From contig NZ_CP121699.1 in the NCBI RefSeq assembly GCF_029761935.1, positions 2,170,001 to 2,234,000 of the forward strand: a stretch of 64,000 bases of DNA. Reading direction: 5' to 3'. Position 1 is the first letter of the stretch. Each line of letters starts with the position of its first letter. Source of the stretch: Microbacterium testaceum (GTDB taxonomy: Bacteria; Actinomycetota; Actinomycetes; Actinomycetales; Microbacteriaceae). Of this stretch, positions 26,186 to 34,228 are shown piece by piece. The notes under the pieces are model-generated. The model did not search any database, had not been told where the DNA came from, and saw only the letters and a program-made list of their open reading frames with translations. The translations under genes were made by a program, and so were the position numbers.

Positions 26186-27486
26186 GCGTCGTGGTGTATT
26201 CGGCATCCCTCGTCGTGCCCGTGACGGCACCGCCCATCCCGGGCGGGGCGATCGCCGTAGCCGGGGGGCGCATCCGGCATGTCGGGGATCGCGACTGGGT
26301 GCGTCACGAACTGCGGGCGCGCGGGGTCGCCTTCGATGAGGTGCACTGGCCGGGCGTCCTCACCCCCGGACTCGTCAACGCCCACTCGCACCTGCAGTAC
26401 ACCGGCATGGCCGAGGTCGGCCGGGGCTCGTACGCGGGCTTCGACGACTGGGACGAGGCGTTCACCCCCGTCTATCGCGCCGGTCACGACTGGGCGGCGG
26501 ATGCCAGGGCCGGAGCGCTCGCGATGATCGCCGCGGGGACCACGGCGGTGGCCGACATCGTCACCGACGTCGAGGCGGCGTCGGCATTGCACGACGCGCG
26601 GCTGCACGGCATCACCTACTGGGAGGTGATGAGCTGGACGAACGCGGCGTGGGCCGAGCGCGGCCGCGCCGAGGTGGAGGCGCGCCTCGACGCGCTGCCC
26701 GCTCCTCCCGGGACCGGGCTCTCTCCGCACGCGCCGTACTCGCTCGACGTGGAGCCGTTGCTCGAGATCCCCGACATCGTGCGCGAGCGCGGCAGCCGCC
26801 TGCACCTGCACCTGGGCGAGGCCGCCTTCGAACGCGAGCACGGCGAGGCCGTGCCGTGGCAGCTGCACCGGCCGACGAGCTTCCGCGCGCTGCGCGACGA
26901 GGGCTTCGGCACCGGGGCGACGGAGTTCGTCGACGAGCTCGGCGTGCTCGGCCCCGACTGCCACATCGCCCATGGCGTCTACATGACGGCGCGCGATCGG
27001 GCGATCCTGCGCGCGCGGGGGACCACCGTGGCGCTCTGCCCGCGCTCGAACGCGGTCATCGGTCTTGACGAGCCGCCGGTCGCCGCGTACCTGCTCGAGG
27101 GCAACGCGCTGGCTGTGGGCACCGACTCGTTGGCATCCAGTCCCTCGCTCGATCTGCTCGCCGACGTGTCGGCGCTTCACCGCTTGGCGCGTGCGCAGGG
27201 GTACGCGAACCGCGACCTCTCGGAGCTGCTGCTGCGCGCGGCGACCCTGGGCGGAGCGCACGCGATGGGGCTCGACACCGGACCCGCCCGCACGGGGTAT
27301 CTCGCGGTGGGGGCCGTGGCGGACCTGGCGTTCTTCGACGTGCCGGTGTCGGAGGTCGATGACACCATCGAGCACCTCGTCGTCGACGGCGAGGGGCGTG
27401 CCGCCGCGACGTTCATCGACGGCGAGGTGCGCTCGGCATCCGCCGCCTTCACCCGAGAGACCGGAGTATCCGCCGATGACCGCTGA
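26182..27486 (+). CDS. Amidohydrolase of the SAH/MTA deaminase type
   Basis: A 434-residue metal-dependent amidohydrolase. The metal-binding HxH appears in NAHSHLQYTGM at about residue 70, later ligands in LHLHLGEAAFEREHG and AHGVYMT, and the catalytic Asp in VGTDSLASSPSLDLLADV. This motif set is that of adenosine-type deaminases acting on S-adenosylhomocysteine, methylthioadenosine or aminodeoxyfutalosine. Coupled by start/stop overlap to the SAHH-like gene upstream and overlapping the cupin gene downstream by 11 bases. The exact purine substrate is uncertain. Confidence 0.82.
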   Translation: MSVVVYSASLVVPVTAPPIPGGAIAVAGGRIRHVGDRDWVRHELRARGVAFDEVHWPGVLTPGLVNAHSHLQYTGMAEVGRGSYAGFDDWDEAFTPVYRAGHDWAADARAGALAMIAAGTTAVADIVTDVEAASALHDARLHGITYWEVMSWTNAAWAERGRAEVEARLDALPAPPGTGLSPHAPYSLDVEPLLEIPDIVRERGSRLHLHLGEAAFEREHGEAVPWQLHRPTSFRALRDEGFGTGATEFVDELGVLGPDCHIAHGVYMTARDRAILRARGTTVALCPRSNAVIGLDEPPVAAYLLEGNALAVGTDSLASSPSLDLLADVSALHRLARAQGYANRDLSELLLRAATLGGAHAMGLDTGPARTGYLAVGAVADLAFFDVPVSEVDDTIEHLVVDGEGRAAATFIDGEVRSASAAFTRETGVSADDR

Positions 27487-27907
27487 GCATCCCGCCACCG
27501 CCGTCCTGCTCGATCTCGAACCGCACGCCGAGGGCGGCTGGTTCCGCCGGATGTGGACGGGCACCGTCGAGGTCGAGACCCCCGCGGGCACGCGGCCCGC
27601 GGCCACGTGCATCCACTACCTGCTCACCCCGGGCGAAGAGAGCGCGTGGCACGTCGTGACCAGCGACGAGGTGTGGCTCTGGCACGGGCCGGGAGCCCTC
27701 GAGCTCTCGCTCGGCGGCGACGGAGAGCAGCCCGGGGCCACGCGCACCGTCACGCTCGGGCCCGACCTCGCCGCGGGGCACGTGCTGCAGCACACCGTGC
27801 CCGCGGGGGTCTGGCAGGCGGCCCGACCGGCGGACGACACCGAGGTCGTGGTCAGTTGCGTGGTCTCTCCCGGCTTCAGCTTCGCCGACTGGCGCCTCGC
27901 CGAGTAG
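27476..27907 (+). CDS. DUF985 cupin protein
   Basis: A 143-residue single-domain cupin of the DUF985 group: LEPHAEGGWFRRMW, IHYLLTPGEESAWHVV with the metal-type His, VWLWHGPGALEL, and the C-terminal VVSPGFSFADWRL. Biochemical role not established for the family; small-molecule binding or epimerase-like chemistry is possible. Its start overlaps the amidohydrolase gene, so it belongs to the same operon. Probably the last gene, since the next gene starts after 114 bases with its own leader. Confidence 0.83.
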   Translation: MTAEHPATAVLLDLEPHAEGGWFRRMWTGTVEVETPAGTRPAATCIHYLLTPGEESAWHVVTSDEVWLWHGPGALELSLGGDGEQPGATRTVTLGPDLAAGHVLQHTVPAGVWQAARPADDTEVVVSCVVSPGFSFADWRLAE

Positions 27908-27965
27908 CCGCGTCCCGTGTCGCCAGGTTTCACCGGCGACATCCCCTGAAACATCCGCTCGGTAC

Positions 27966-27982
27966 GCTGTGCACATCACAGC
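27966..27982. promoter_or_regulatory. Candidate operator upstream of amino-acid ABC importer
   Basis: GCTGTG-5-CACAGC, perfect 6-bp inverted repeat, 39 bases before the binding-protein start. Placed where a repressor or activator of the importer operon would bind. Confidence 0.4.
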
Positions 27983-28021
27983 ACTCCGGGGATGACCCCG
28001 ATACGTCCACGAGGAGACATC

Positions 28022-28888
28022 GTGACCGCTTCCGCACGCCTGCGCCGCGCCGCCGCCCTGACCGCCGTGGCCGCCGCCACGCTCGTCACGCTGACGGCCT
28101 GCGCCTTCGCCCCCACCGGGTCCGACGCCGGTTCCGCCCCCGCCACCGAGGGCGCCCTGCAGACCGTCGCCGCCGGCAAGCTCACCATCGCCACCGGCGA
28201 GCCCGCGTTCTCGCCGTGGGTCGAGAACGACGACCCCGCCTCGTGCGAGGGCTTCGAGGCCGCCGTCTCGTGCGCCGTCGCCGAGAAGCTCGGGTTCACG
28301 AAGGACGACATCGTCTGGGTGCGCTCCAACTTCGACAGCGCGATCGCCCCGGGCCCGAAGGACTGGGACATGAACGTCCAGCAGTTCTCGATCACCGACC
28401 AGCGCAAGCAGGCCGTCGACTTCTCGTCGCCGTACTACACGACCACCCAGGCGATCGTCACGACGGGCACCTCTCCCGCCGCCTCGGCCACGACGGTCGC
28501 CGAGCTGAAGAACATCCCCGTGGGTGTCATGAGCGCCACCACCAGCTACCAGGTGGCCGCCGACCAGCTCGGCACGGGCAACCTCAGCGTGTTCAACTCC
28601 AACGACGACGCCGTCGCGGCCCTGCAGTCGGGCCAGGTCGATGCGATCGTCGTCGACCTGCCGACCGCGTTCTACCTCGCCGGGGCCGTGCTCGACAACG
28701 GCAAGGTCGTGGGCCAGCTGCCGGACTCCTCGGCCGGTGGCGACGAGCTCGCTTACGTCCTGCCCAAGGGTTCGGCGCTGACCACTCCCGTCAGCGACGC
28801 GGTCGACGCCCTCAAGGCCGACGGCACCCTCGACCAGCTGCAGCAGAAGTGGCTCGGTGGCACGGCCGCCGCGCCCGTGCTGAAGTAA
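28022..28888 (+). CDS. Amino-acid ABC importer substrate-binding lipoprotein
   Basis: A 288-residue receptor of SBP family 3. The signal sequence ends at LVTLTAC (lipobox LTAC) near residue 27. Mature part: GKLTIATGEPAFSPWVENDDP, a DWDMNVQQFSITDQRKQAVDFSSPYY segment (given in part) and typical C-terminal DALKADGTLDQLQQKWLGG. Likely binds a polar amino acid or an amine. The GTG start follows cgaggagacatc. First gene of a complete SBP-permease-ATPase operon. Confidence 0.9.
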   Translation: MTASARLRRAAALTAVAAATLVTLTACAFAPTGSDAGSAPATEGALQTVAAGKLTIATGEPAFSPWVENDDPASCEGFEAAVSCAVAEKLGFTKDDIVWVRSNFDSAIAPGPKDWDMNVQQFSITDQRKQAVDFSSPYYTTTQAIVTTGTSPAASATTVAELKNIPVGVMSATTSYQVAADQLGTGNLSVFNSNDDAVAALQSGQVDAIVVDLPTAFYLAGAVLDNGKVVGQLPDSSAGGDELAYVLPKGSALTTPVSDAVDALKADGTLDQLQQKWLGGTAAAPVLK

Positions 28889-28892
28889 CTCC

Positions 28893-29759
28893 GTGGCATC
28901 CACGTCTTCCGACACCGCGTGGCGGCCGAGCGAGCTCGAGCTCGGTCGGCGCGCCACGCGGCGTCAGCAGTCGACGAAGTCGGTGCTGATCGCGCTGGTC
29001 AGCTCGGTCGTCTTCGTCGTGGTCGTCGGCTGGGCGATCCTCTCGAGCCCCGGCTGGGAAGACGTGCGCCGCAGCTTCTTCGACCTCGACATTGCGGTCA
29101 AGAGCTTCCCGTCGATCCTCGCGGGGCTGTGGGTCAACATCCAGGTGCTCATCGTCGCGGCGCTCGCCGTGGCGGTGCTCGGCACGACCCTGGCGGTCAT
29201 GCGCTCGCTGCGGGGGCCGGTGTTCTTTCCGCTGCGCGCCCTGGCCACGATCTACACCGATCTGTTCCGTGGCATCCCTCTGCTGATCGTGCTGTACCTG
29301 GTGGGCTTCGGCCTGCCGGCGCTCGGGATCTTCGGGCGCGTGCCGGTCGTGCTGTGGGGGACCATCGCGATCGTGCTGACGTACTCGGCGTACATCGCCG
29401 AGGTGCTGCGCGCGGGCATGGAGGCCGTGCACCCCTCTCAGCGCGTCGCCGCCCGGTCGATGGGGCTGACGCACGGGCAGACGCTGCGGATCGTCGTGAT
29501 TCCCCAGGGCGTGCGCAAGGTCGTGCCGGCGCTCATGAACGACTTCGTGTCGATGCAGAAAGATGTCGGGCTGATCTCGGTGCTCGGAGCGGTGGATGCC
29601 GTGCGCGCGGCGCAGATCGCCGCGGCCGAGGACTACAACTTCACGCCGTACATCGTGGCGGCGCTGCTGTTCGTGGCGATGGCGCTGCCGATGATCCGCC
29701 TCACCGACTACGTCTCGGCGCGGTTGGCCAAGCGCGAGCAGATGGGCGGGATCGTATGA
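28893..29759 (+). CDS. Amino-acid ABC importer permease
   Basis: HisM/GlnP-type permease, 288 residues, starting at GTG 4 bases after the binding protein. A cytosolic N-terminus of about 25 residues is followed by a hydrophobic helix, an extracellular loop (GWEDVRRSFFDLDIAV), then the permease core with the EAA motif ARSMGLTHGQTLRIVVIPQGVR (in part). Last helices at about residues 235-262. Overlaps the ATPase gene by 4 bases. Confidence 0.9.
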   Translation: MASTSSDTAWRPSELELGRRATRRQQSTKSVLIALVSSVVFVVVVGWAILSSPGWEDVRRSFFDLDIAVKSFPSILAGLWVNIQVLIVAALAVAVLGTTLAVMRSLRGPVFFPLRALATIYTDLFRGIPLLIVLYLVGFGLPALGIFGRVPVVLWGTIAIVLTYSAYIAEVLRAGMEAVHPSQRVAARSMGLTHGQTLRIVVIPQGVRKVVPALMNDFVSMQKDVGLISVLGAVDAVRAAQIAAAEDYNFTPYIVAALLFVAMALPMIRLTDYVSARLAKREQMGGIV

Positions 29760-30499
29760 GCGTGCTCGACGTCCGCGCGGTGCGGAAGGCGTTCGGCGAT
29801 CACGTCGTGCTCGACGGCATCGACCTCGACATCGCGAAGCACGAGGTCGTCGTGCTGATCGGTGCCTCGGGTTCGGGCAAGTCGACCCTGCTGCGCACCA
29901 TCAACCTCATCGAGCGCGTCGATGACGGCCAGATCCTGCTGAACGGCGACGATCTGACCGATCCGACCATCGACCAGGATTCCGCCCGGTCGCGCATCGG
30001 CGTGGTGTTCCAGCACTTCAACCTCTTTCCGCACCTGCGCGTGATCGACAACGTCACGCTCGCCGCGCGCAAAGTGCACGGGATGCCGAAGGCCGAGGCC
30101 TACGCCCGCGGCACCGAACTGCTCGAGCAACTGGGCCTCGGCGCGAAGGCACGTGAGTTCCCCGACCGGCTGTCGGGCGGTCAGCAGCAGCGCGTCGCGA
30201 TCGTGCGCGCCGTGATGACCGACCCCGAACTGCTGCTGCTCGACGAGATCACCTCGGCCCTCGACCCCCAGCTGGTGGGCGAGGTGCTCGACCTGGTACG
30301 GGTGCTGCGCGACCGCGGGTCGACCATGCTCATGGCCACGCACGAGATGTCGTTCGCGCGCGAGGTGGCCGACCGCATCGTCTTCATGAAGGGCGGCAAG
30401 ATCGTCGAGCAGGGCACGCCCGCGCAGATCTTCGATGCCCCGCAGAAGCCCGAGACGATCGCGTTCCTCGAGCGCGAGAGGCGCGGCGGGGCGCTGTAA
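29756..30499 (+). CDS. Amino-acid ABC importer ATP-binding protein
   Basis: GlnQ-type ATPase, 247 residues. Walker A GASGSGKST, Q-loop [10 protein letters not shown], signature LSGGQQQR, Walker B LLLLDEITSALD, and the H-loop ATHEMSFAREVAD. The Ile in DEITSALD (more often DEPTSALD) is a tolerated variant. Energises the permease encoded just upstream. A strong 16-bp hairpin follows 170 bases later. Confidence 0.93.
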   Translation: MSVLDVRAVRKAFGDHVVLDGIDLDIAKHEVVVLIGASGSGKSTLLRTINLIERVDDGQILLNGDDLTDPTIDQDSARSRIGVVFQHFNLFPHLRVIDNVTLAARKVHGMPKAEAYARGTELLEQLGLGAKAREFPDRLSGGQQQRVAIVRAVMTDPELLLLDEITSALDPQLVGEVLDLVRVLRDRGSTMLMATHEMSFAREVADRIVFMKGGKIVEQGTPAQIFDAPQKPETIAFLERERRGGAL

Positions 30500-30669
30500 C
30501 GCGTCGGGGTCGCCGCGGGGGTGCGGTGGCTCGGCGTTTTGGGTCGCGTGTTGCGCTTCGGGACGAAATTCTCGCGCCCCCAACGGCGGGATCCGCCCCG
30601 AACCCCGCGTATCGCGACGCTCGAACGGAATCGGGTGGGCCGCCGTCGATTAGTCACGTCCGGGCGCGC

Positions 30670-30714
30670 CGCGACACCGGATGCCGGCCCGAGGGCGTGG
30701 CATCCGGTGTCGCG
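30670..30714. terminator. Bidirectional terminator between ABC operon and surface-protein gene
   Basis: cgcgacaccggatgcc (30670-30685) and ggcatccggtgtcgcg (30699-30714) are perfect 16-bp complements with a 13-base loop, between convergent genes and 22 bases after the surface-protein stop when read on the minus strand. The remaining 170 bases after the ATPase gene show nothing else recognisable. Confidence 0.75.
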
Positions 30715-30736
30715 TTCTGCGGGCGAACGCTCCGGG

Positions 30737-32500
30737 TCAGGCGACCGAGCGGCGGCGACGCAGCAGCAGACCGGCTCCGAGGAGCAGGGTCAGCAGACCG
30801 GCGATGCCGAGACCGGCGGCCATCGAGCCGTCGGTGCCCGTCACGGCCAGGGTGCCGCGGGTGGAGCCCATGCCGGTGGCGGCCACGGAGCCGACCGACG
30901 CGACCTTAGCGGTCACGGCGGGGGTACCGTTGATGCCGTTCGTTCCGTTCGTTCCGTTCATTCCCGGGGTGCCGGGGGTCCCGGGGGTCCCGGGGGTGCC
31001 GGGCGTGCCGGGCGTTCCGGGGGTTCCGGGGGTGCCGGGCGTTCCGGGGGTGCCAGGCGTTCCGGGGGTTCCGGGGGTGCCGGGCGTTCCGGGGGTGCCG
31101 GGCGTTCCGGGGGTACCCGGGGTACCGGGCGTTCCGGTGGTCGAGCCGGTGGTGGTGCTGTCACCGATCACCGAGACCGCGTTGCCCCCGATGGTGACGG
31201 GGATGTTGATCGGCAGACCGATGATGTTGCCGCCGCCGATGCTGCCCGTGCCGTCGGTGCTGGAACCGCCGGTCGAGCCGGTGGTGGAGCCGCCGGTGGT
31301 GGTGGCGTTCTCGGAGGTGCTGTCGCCGATGCCCGAGACGGCGTTGCCGCCGATGGTGACGGGGGCGTTGATCGGCAGGCCGATCACGTTGCCGCCGAGG
31401 ATGCCGTCGGTGCCGTCGGTGGTGGTGTTTCCGGTTCCGCCGGTGGTGGAGCCGCCGGTGGTGGTGGCGCCATCGGTGACGCTGTCGCCGATGCCCGAGA
31501 CGGCGTTGCCGCCGATGGTGACGGGGATGCCGACCGGGAGGCCGATCACGTTGCCGCCGCCGATGGCGTCGGTTCCGTCGGTGACGGTGGTGCCGGTTCC
31601 GCCGGTGGAGCTGTTGCCGCCGGTGGTGGTGGCGCCGTCGGTGATGCTGTCGCCGATGCCCGAGACGGCGTTGCCGCCGATAGTGATGGGCACGCCCACC
31701 GGCAAGCCGATGACGTTGCCGCCGAGGATGCCGTCGGTGCCGTCGGTTACGGTGCCGCCGGCCGAGCCGGTGCCGCCCGTGGTGCCGCCGGTGGTGTCGG
31801 CGTCGTTCGAGACGCTGTCACCGATCACCGACACGGCGTTTCCGCCGATGGTGACGGGCAGGCCGACCGGAGCGTCGACGACGTTGCCGCCGACGATGCC
31901 GTCGGTGCCGTCGGTGACGGTGCTGCCGCCGGTCGAGCCGGAGGTGCTGCCACCGGTGGTTCCGGCGTTGTCGGTGCTGCTGTCGCCGATCACCGAGACC
32001 GCGTTGCCGCCGATGGTGACCGGAGCCTCGACCGAGATGACGCCCTGGTTGCCGCCGGCGACGCTGTCGCTGCCGTCGGTGCTGCTGTCAGCCGCGGGGG
32101 CCGCGGCCTCGGGTGCGGGCGCCGAGGTGTCGGCATCCGTGCTCTGGCTGTCTCCGATGACCGAGACGGCGTTGCCGCCGACCGTCACGGGGACGTTTAC
32201 CGACACGAGGCCCTGGTTTCCCGAACCCACGCCGTCGCTGCCGTCGGTGATGGTGACGGGTGCGGGGGCGGGGGCTGCGGGGACCGAGGTGTCGGCGCCG
32301 TCGCTGGTGCTGTCTCCGAGCACCGAGACGGCGTTGCCGCCGACGGTGACCGGGAGGTTGACCGAGACACCGACCTGGTCGCCCGAGAGCAGACCGTCGA
32401 CGCCTGAGGTGTCTGCGGCATTGGCGATGCCGGCTCCGAGGACGGCGAGGCCGCCTCCGACGAGCGTGCCCAGAAGGACACGCGAGTAGATCTTGCGCAT
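30737..32500 (-). CDS. Wall-anchored protein with chaplin-like repeats and collagen-like stalk
   Basis: A 587-residue secreted protein. Residues 1-28 form a signal peptide (cut after NA in GAGIANA). Eight chaplin-like repeats of about 50 residues follow to about residue 450; each has a core like [18 protein letters not shown], resembling the chaplin core VHVPVNVCGNTVNVIG but without cysteines, joined by Thr/Gly/Ser-rich linkers. About 18 Gly-Thr-Pro triplets form a collagen-like stretch (about 453-513), then NGTNG units. The C-terminus has LAVTG (about 551-555), a hydrophobic helix and RRRR, the class-E sortase anchor pattern. The start follows aggagaaactctc. Role in surface hydrophobicity, amyloid fibres or adhesion is inferred only. 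Confidence 0.82.
   Translation of the reverse strand: MRKIYSRVLLGTLVGGGLAVLGAGIANAADTSGVDGLLSGDQVGVSVNLPVTVGGNAVSVLGDSTSDGADTSVPAAPAPAPVTITDGSDGVGSGNQGLVSVNVPVTVGGNAVSVIGDSQSTDADTSAPAPEAAAPAADSSTDGSDSVAGGNQGVISVEAPVTIGGNAVSVIGDSSTDNAGTTGGSTSGSTGGSTVTDGTDGIVGGNVVDAPVGLPVTIGGNAVSVIGDSVSNDADTTGGTTGGTGSAGGTVTDGTDGILGGNVIGLPVGVPITIGGNAVSGIGDSITDGATTTGGNSSTGGTGTTVTDGTDAIGGGNVIGLPVGIPVTIGGNAVSGIGDSVTDGATTTGGSTTGGTGNTTTDGTDGILGGNVIGLPINAPVTIGGNAVSGIGDSTSENATTTGGSTTGSTGGSSTDGTGSIGGGNIIGLPINIPVTIGGNAVSVIGDSTTTGSTTGTPGTPGTPGTPGTPGTPGTPGTPGTPGTPGTPGTPGTPGTPGTPGTPGTPGTPGTPGMNGTNGTNGINGTPAVTAKVASVGSVAATGMGSTRGTLAVTGTDGSMAAGLGIAGLLTLLLGAGLLLRRRRSVA
30961..31140 (-). repeat. 9-bp tandem repeat coding for Gly-Thr-Pro
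   Basis: About 19 copies of a 9-base unit, mostly gttccgggg- or gtgccgggc-like on the plus strand, encode the collagen-like Gly-Thr-Pro triplets of the surface protein. Third positions vary between copies, while the amino-acid pattern stays constant, so selection acts on the protein. Prone to slippage and length change. Confidence 0.9.
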
Positions 32501-32578
32501 GAGAGTTTCTCCTGTAGATGAATGAGGGTGCGCGAAAGCGCGGGGTCGTCTGCCGTGCGATGCACGGTGCGACCGTCC

Positions 32579-33637
32579 TCAGTCAGGAGAGACGTCGGTG
32601 CCGAAGACCGGGGTGCCGGGCAGGTCGTCGTCGACGACGTTCCGGCGGTCGAGAACAAGCGAAGCGGTGAAGAGCGTGGCGTTGCCGGCGGTGGCGGCGC
32701 CCACGCCGCCTGAGCCGGAGTTTCCGGATGCCGACGAGCTCGTGCCCGTGCTGGCGCCGAAGGTCGCGAGGGGTTCGTCGGATCCCCGCGGCCCGGAGGG
32801 GGCGCTCTGCGCACCGGCGACGGCGGCAGAGACCTCGCCCGTCGAGGTGGCGCTGAAGACCGTCGCCGCCCCGCTCGAGGGGGCCGTGCGGGACGACGAC
32901 GGGACGAGGGAGGGATCCGTCGAGAGGATGCCGGTGACGACCGCCGTGGCATCGCTCACGGCCGCTGTCGAGACGATCTCAGCGGGCGCGATGTCGATGA
33001 TCGGGGTGGTGATGTCGCCACCGGGAACCGTCGGGACGCCCGGAATCGCGGGGATGACGGGGGAGATCGGGGGGAGGGTGCCGACGATGACGGGCAGGGC
33101 CGCGTCGACCGCGTCGGTGACGCCCGAGATGAGGTCTCCGAGGCCGATCGAGCTGACGACGTCGCCCACGACGGGGACCGTCTGAACGGTGTCGACCACG
33201 GGGGCGACGACCTCGCCCACGACACCCGAGCCGGCGACGTCGGTGACGGTGTCACCCACGGTGTCGACGGTGTCGCTGACCGTGGAGTTCGCGGTGTCGA
33301 CGACCTGCGAGACGGTGTTCGTCGCCGTGTCGGTGGTGGTGGTTACGACCTCGGCCACGGGGGCGACGTCGGTGACGACCTGCGTCACGGGAGCGACCGT
33401 CTCGGTGACGTGCTCGACCGTCGGGGAGACGACCGTTCCGACGACCCCGTCGACCGTGTCGGTGACCTGGTTGACGGTCGAGCCAATGGTGCCGAGGAGG
33501 CCACCGGAGCCGTCGTCCGCGGAGGCGGGAGAGGCCGAGAGGGCGACGGAGAGAGCTGCTGCTCCGAGGGCGGTGGACACGCCGACGAAGAGCATCCGCA
33601 GCATGTGCGGTGCCCCCCGACCGGACGCGTTCTCCAT
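32579..33637 (-). CDS. Secreted Val/Thr-rich repeat protein, unknown function
   Basis: A 352-residue protein I do not recognise. A signal peptide is clear (ALGAAALSVALSASPASA, cut near residue 40). Residues 45-165 are built from degenerate units rich in Val, Thr and Asp (VTDTVDGVVGTVV, VTETVAPVTQVVTD, VVDTANSTVSDTVDTVGD), followed by a Pro/Ile/Val-rich part (VPTVPGGDITTPIIDI) and a Ser/Gly/Ala-rich low-complexity tail. No LPxTG-type motif or C-terminal membrane helix is present, so it is released or wall-associated non-covalently. It lies 78 bases upstream of the chaplin-like gene on the same strand and may be cotranscribed with it. Confidence 0.72.
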   Translation of the reverse strand: MENASGRGAPHMLRMLFVGVSTALGAAALSVALSASPASADDGSGGLLGTIGSTVNQVTDTVDGVVGTVVSPTVEHVTETVAPVTQVVTDVAPVAEVVTTTTDTATNTVSQVVDTANSTVSDTVDTVGDTVTDVAGSGVVGEVVAPVVDTVQTVPVVGDVVSSIGLGDLISGVTDAVDAALPVIVGTLPPISPVIPAIPGVPTVPGGDITTPIIDIAPAEIVSTAAVSDATAVVTGILSTDPSLVPSSSRTAPSSGAATVFSATSTGEVSAAVAGAQSAPSGPRGSDEPLATFGASTGTSSSASGNSGSGGVGAATAGNATLFTASLVLDRRNVVDDDLPGTPVFGTDVSPD

Positions 33638-33823
33638 GATTCGCCCCCCAAAGGTGAATCTTCGAAACCTATGGGCGGCGACGTTACGCCCGGATTCACC
33701 CGGGCGGAAGAGGTCGGGTGAAATCTAAGTAGTCGGAGGGTGATGAGCGGGTGAAAGGCGACACGCCGGACGGTGGAGAAAAATTTGACAGCGAGGCCTC
33801 GCGTTCGGTACGGCTCCAGTGAG

Positions 33824-34035
33824 TTATCCCCCGAGTTGTACACATGTGAATGCACCTAGCAGCAACCTTCAACGTCCACTTCACACGGGATTTCCCCAGG
33901 AAAACTGTGGACAACTAAAAACCAGGTCAGAGGCGCATACACGCCCGATATTCGTATCCATCCACCGAGTTCTCCACAGCACTTGTGCACAGACCTGACG
34001 GCGTTTCCCGCAGCCTGTCCACAGAGTTATCCACA
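33824..34035. promoter_or_regulatory. Cluster of DnaA-box-like 9-mers upstream of dnaB
   Basis: The 590-base gap between the secreted-protein gene and dnaB is richer in A/T than its surroundings and holds TTGTACACA (33836), TTGTCCACA on the minus strand (33906-33914), TTCTCCACA (33970), TTGTGCACA (33983), CTGTCCACA (34015) and TTATCCACA (34027), plus a weaker TTATCCCCC (33824). The actinobacterial DnaA consensus is TTGTCCACA/TTATCCACA. The cluster suggests DnaA control of dnaB or a secondary DnaA-binding locus. dnaA and dnaN are not in the window, so this is not shown to be oriC. Confidence 0.65.
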
Positions 34036-34038
34036 GGC

Positions 34039-34067
34039 TTGTTTGCGTGTGGAGGAAGGCGTATCTA
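34039..34067 (+). promoter_or_regulatory. Candidate dnaB promoter
   Basis: TTGTTT (34039-34044), 17 bases, TATCTA (34062-34067). The -35 element starts 4 bases after the best DnaA box, so bound DnaA would touch RNA polymerase. Match to the -10 consensus is only moderate. Confidence 0.35.
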
Positions 34068-34228
34068 GTTTGGGTGGAGCCCCTCGGGCAGCTGGATCGC
34101 GCTGCCGCGCGCGTCGATGTCGGACGTCGGTGATTTCATGCTGCCGAGGCCGCCCCGAGCCCCGTTTCCGCGAACGCTTCACGCGCGCGCGAGGCCCGGC
34201 CAGGGGTGCCCGAACTGAAGGAGAGCCC

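Noticed and set aside
30961..31140. Regular short repeats resembling a CRISPR array
   Set aside because: The unit is 9 bases without spacers and encodes collagen-like triplets.
30521..32489. Long plus-strand open frames rich in Gly-Val-Pro opposite the chaplin-like gene
   Set aside because: They are antisense to a gene with a signal peptide, ribosome-binding site and LAVTG anchor. The GVP repeats arise from reading the Gly-Thr-Pro repeat on the other strand.
33640..34228. Chromosomal origin (oriC) upstream of dnaB
   Set aside because: DnaA boxes are present but dnaA, dnaN and a clear AT-rich unwinding tract are not; a regulatory cluster is the safer reading.
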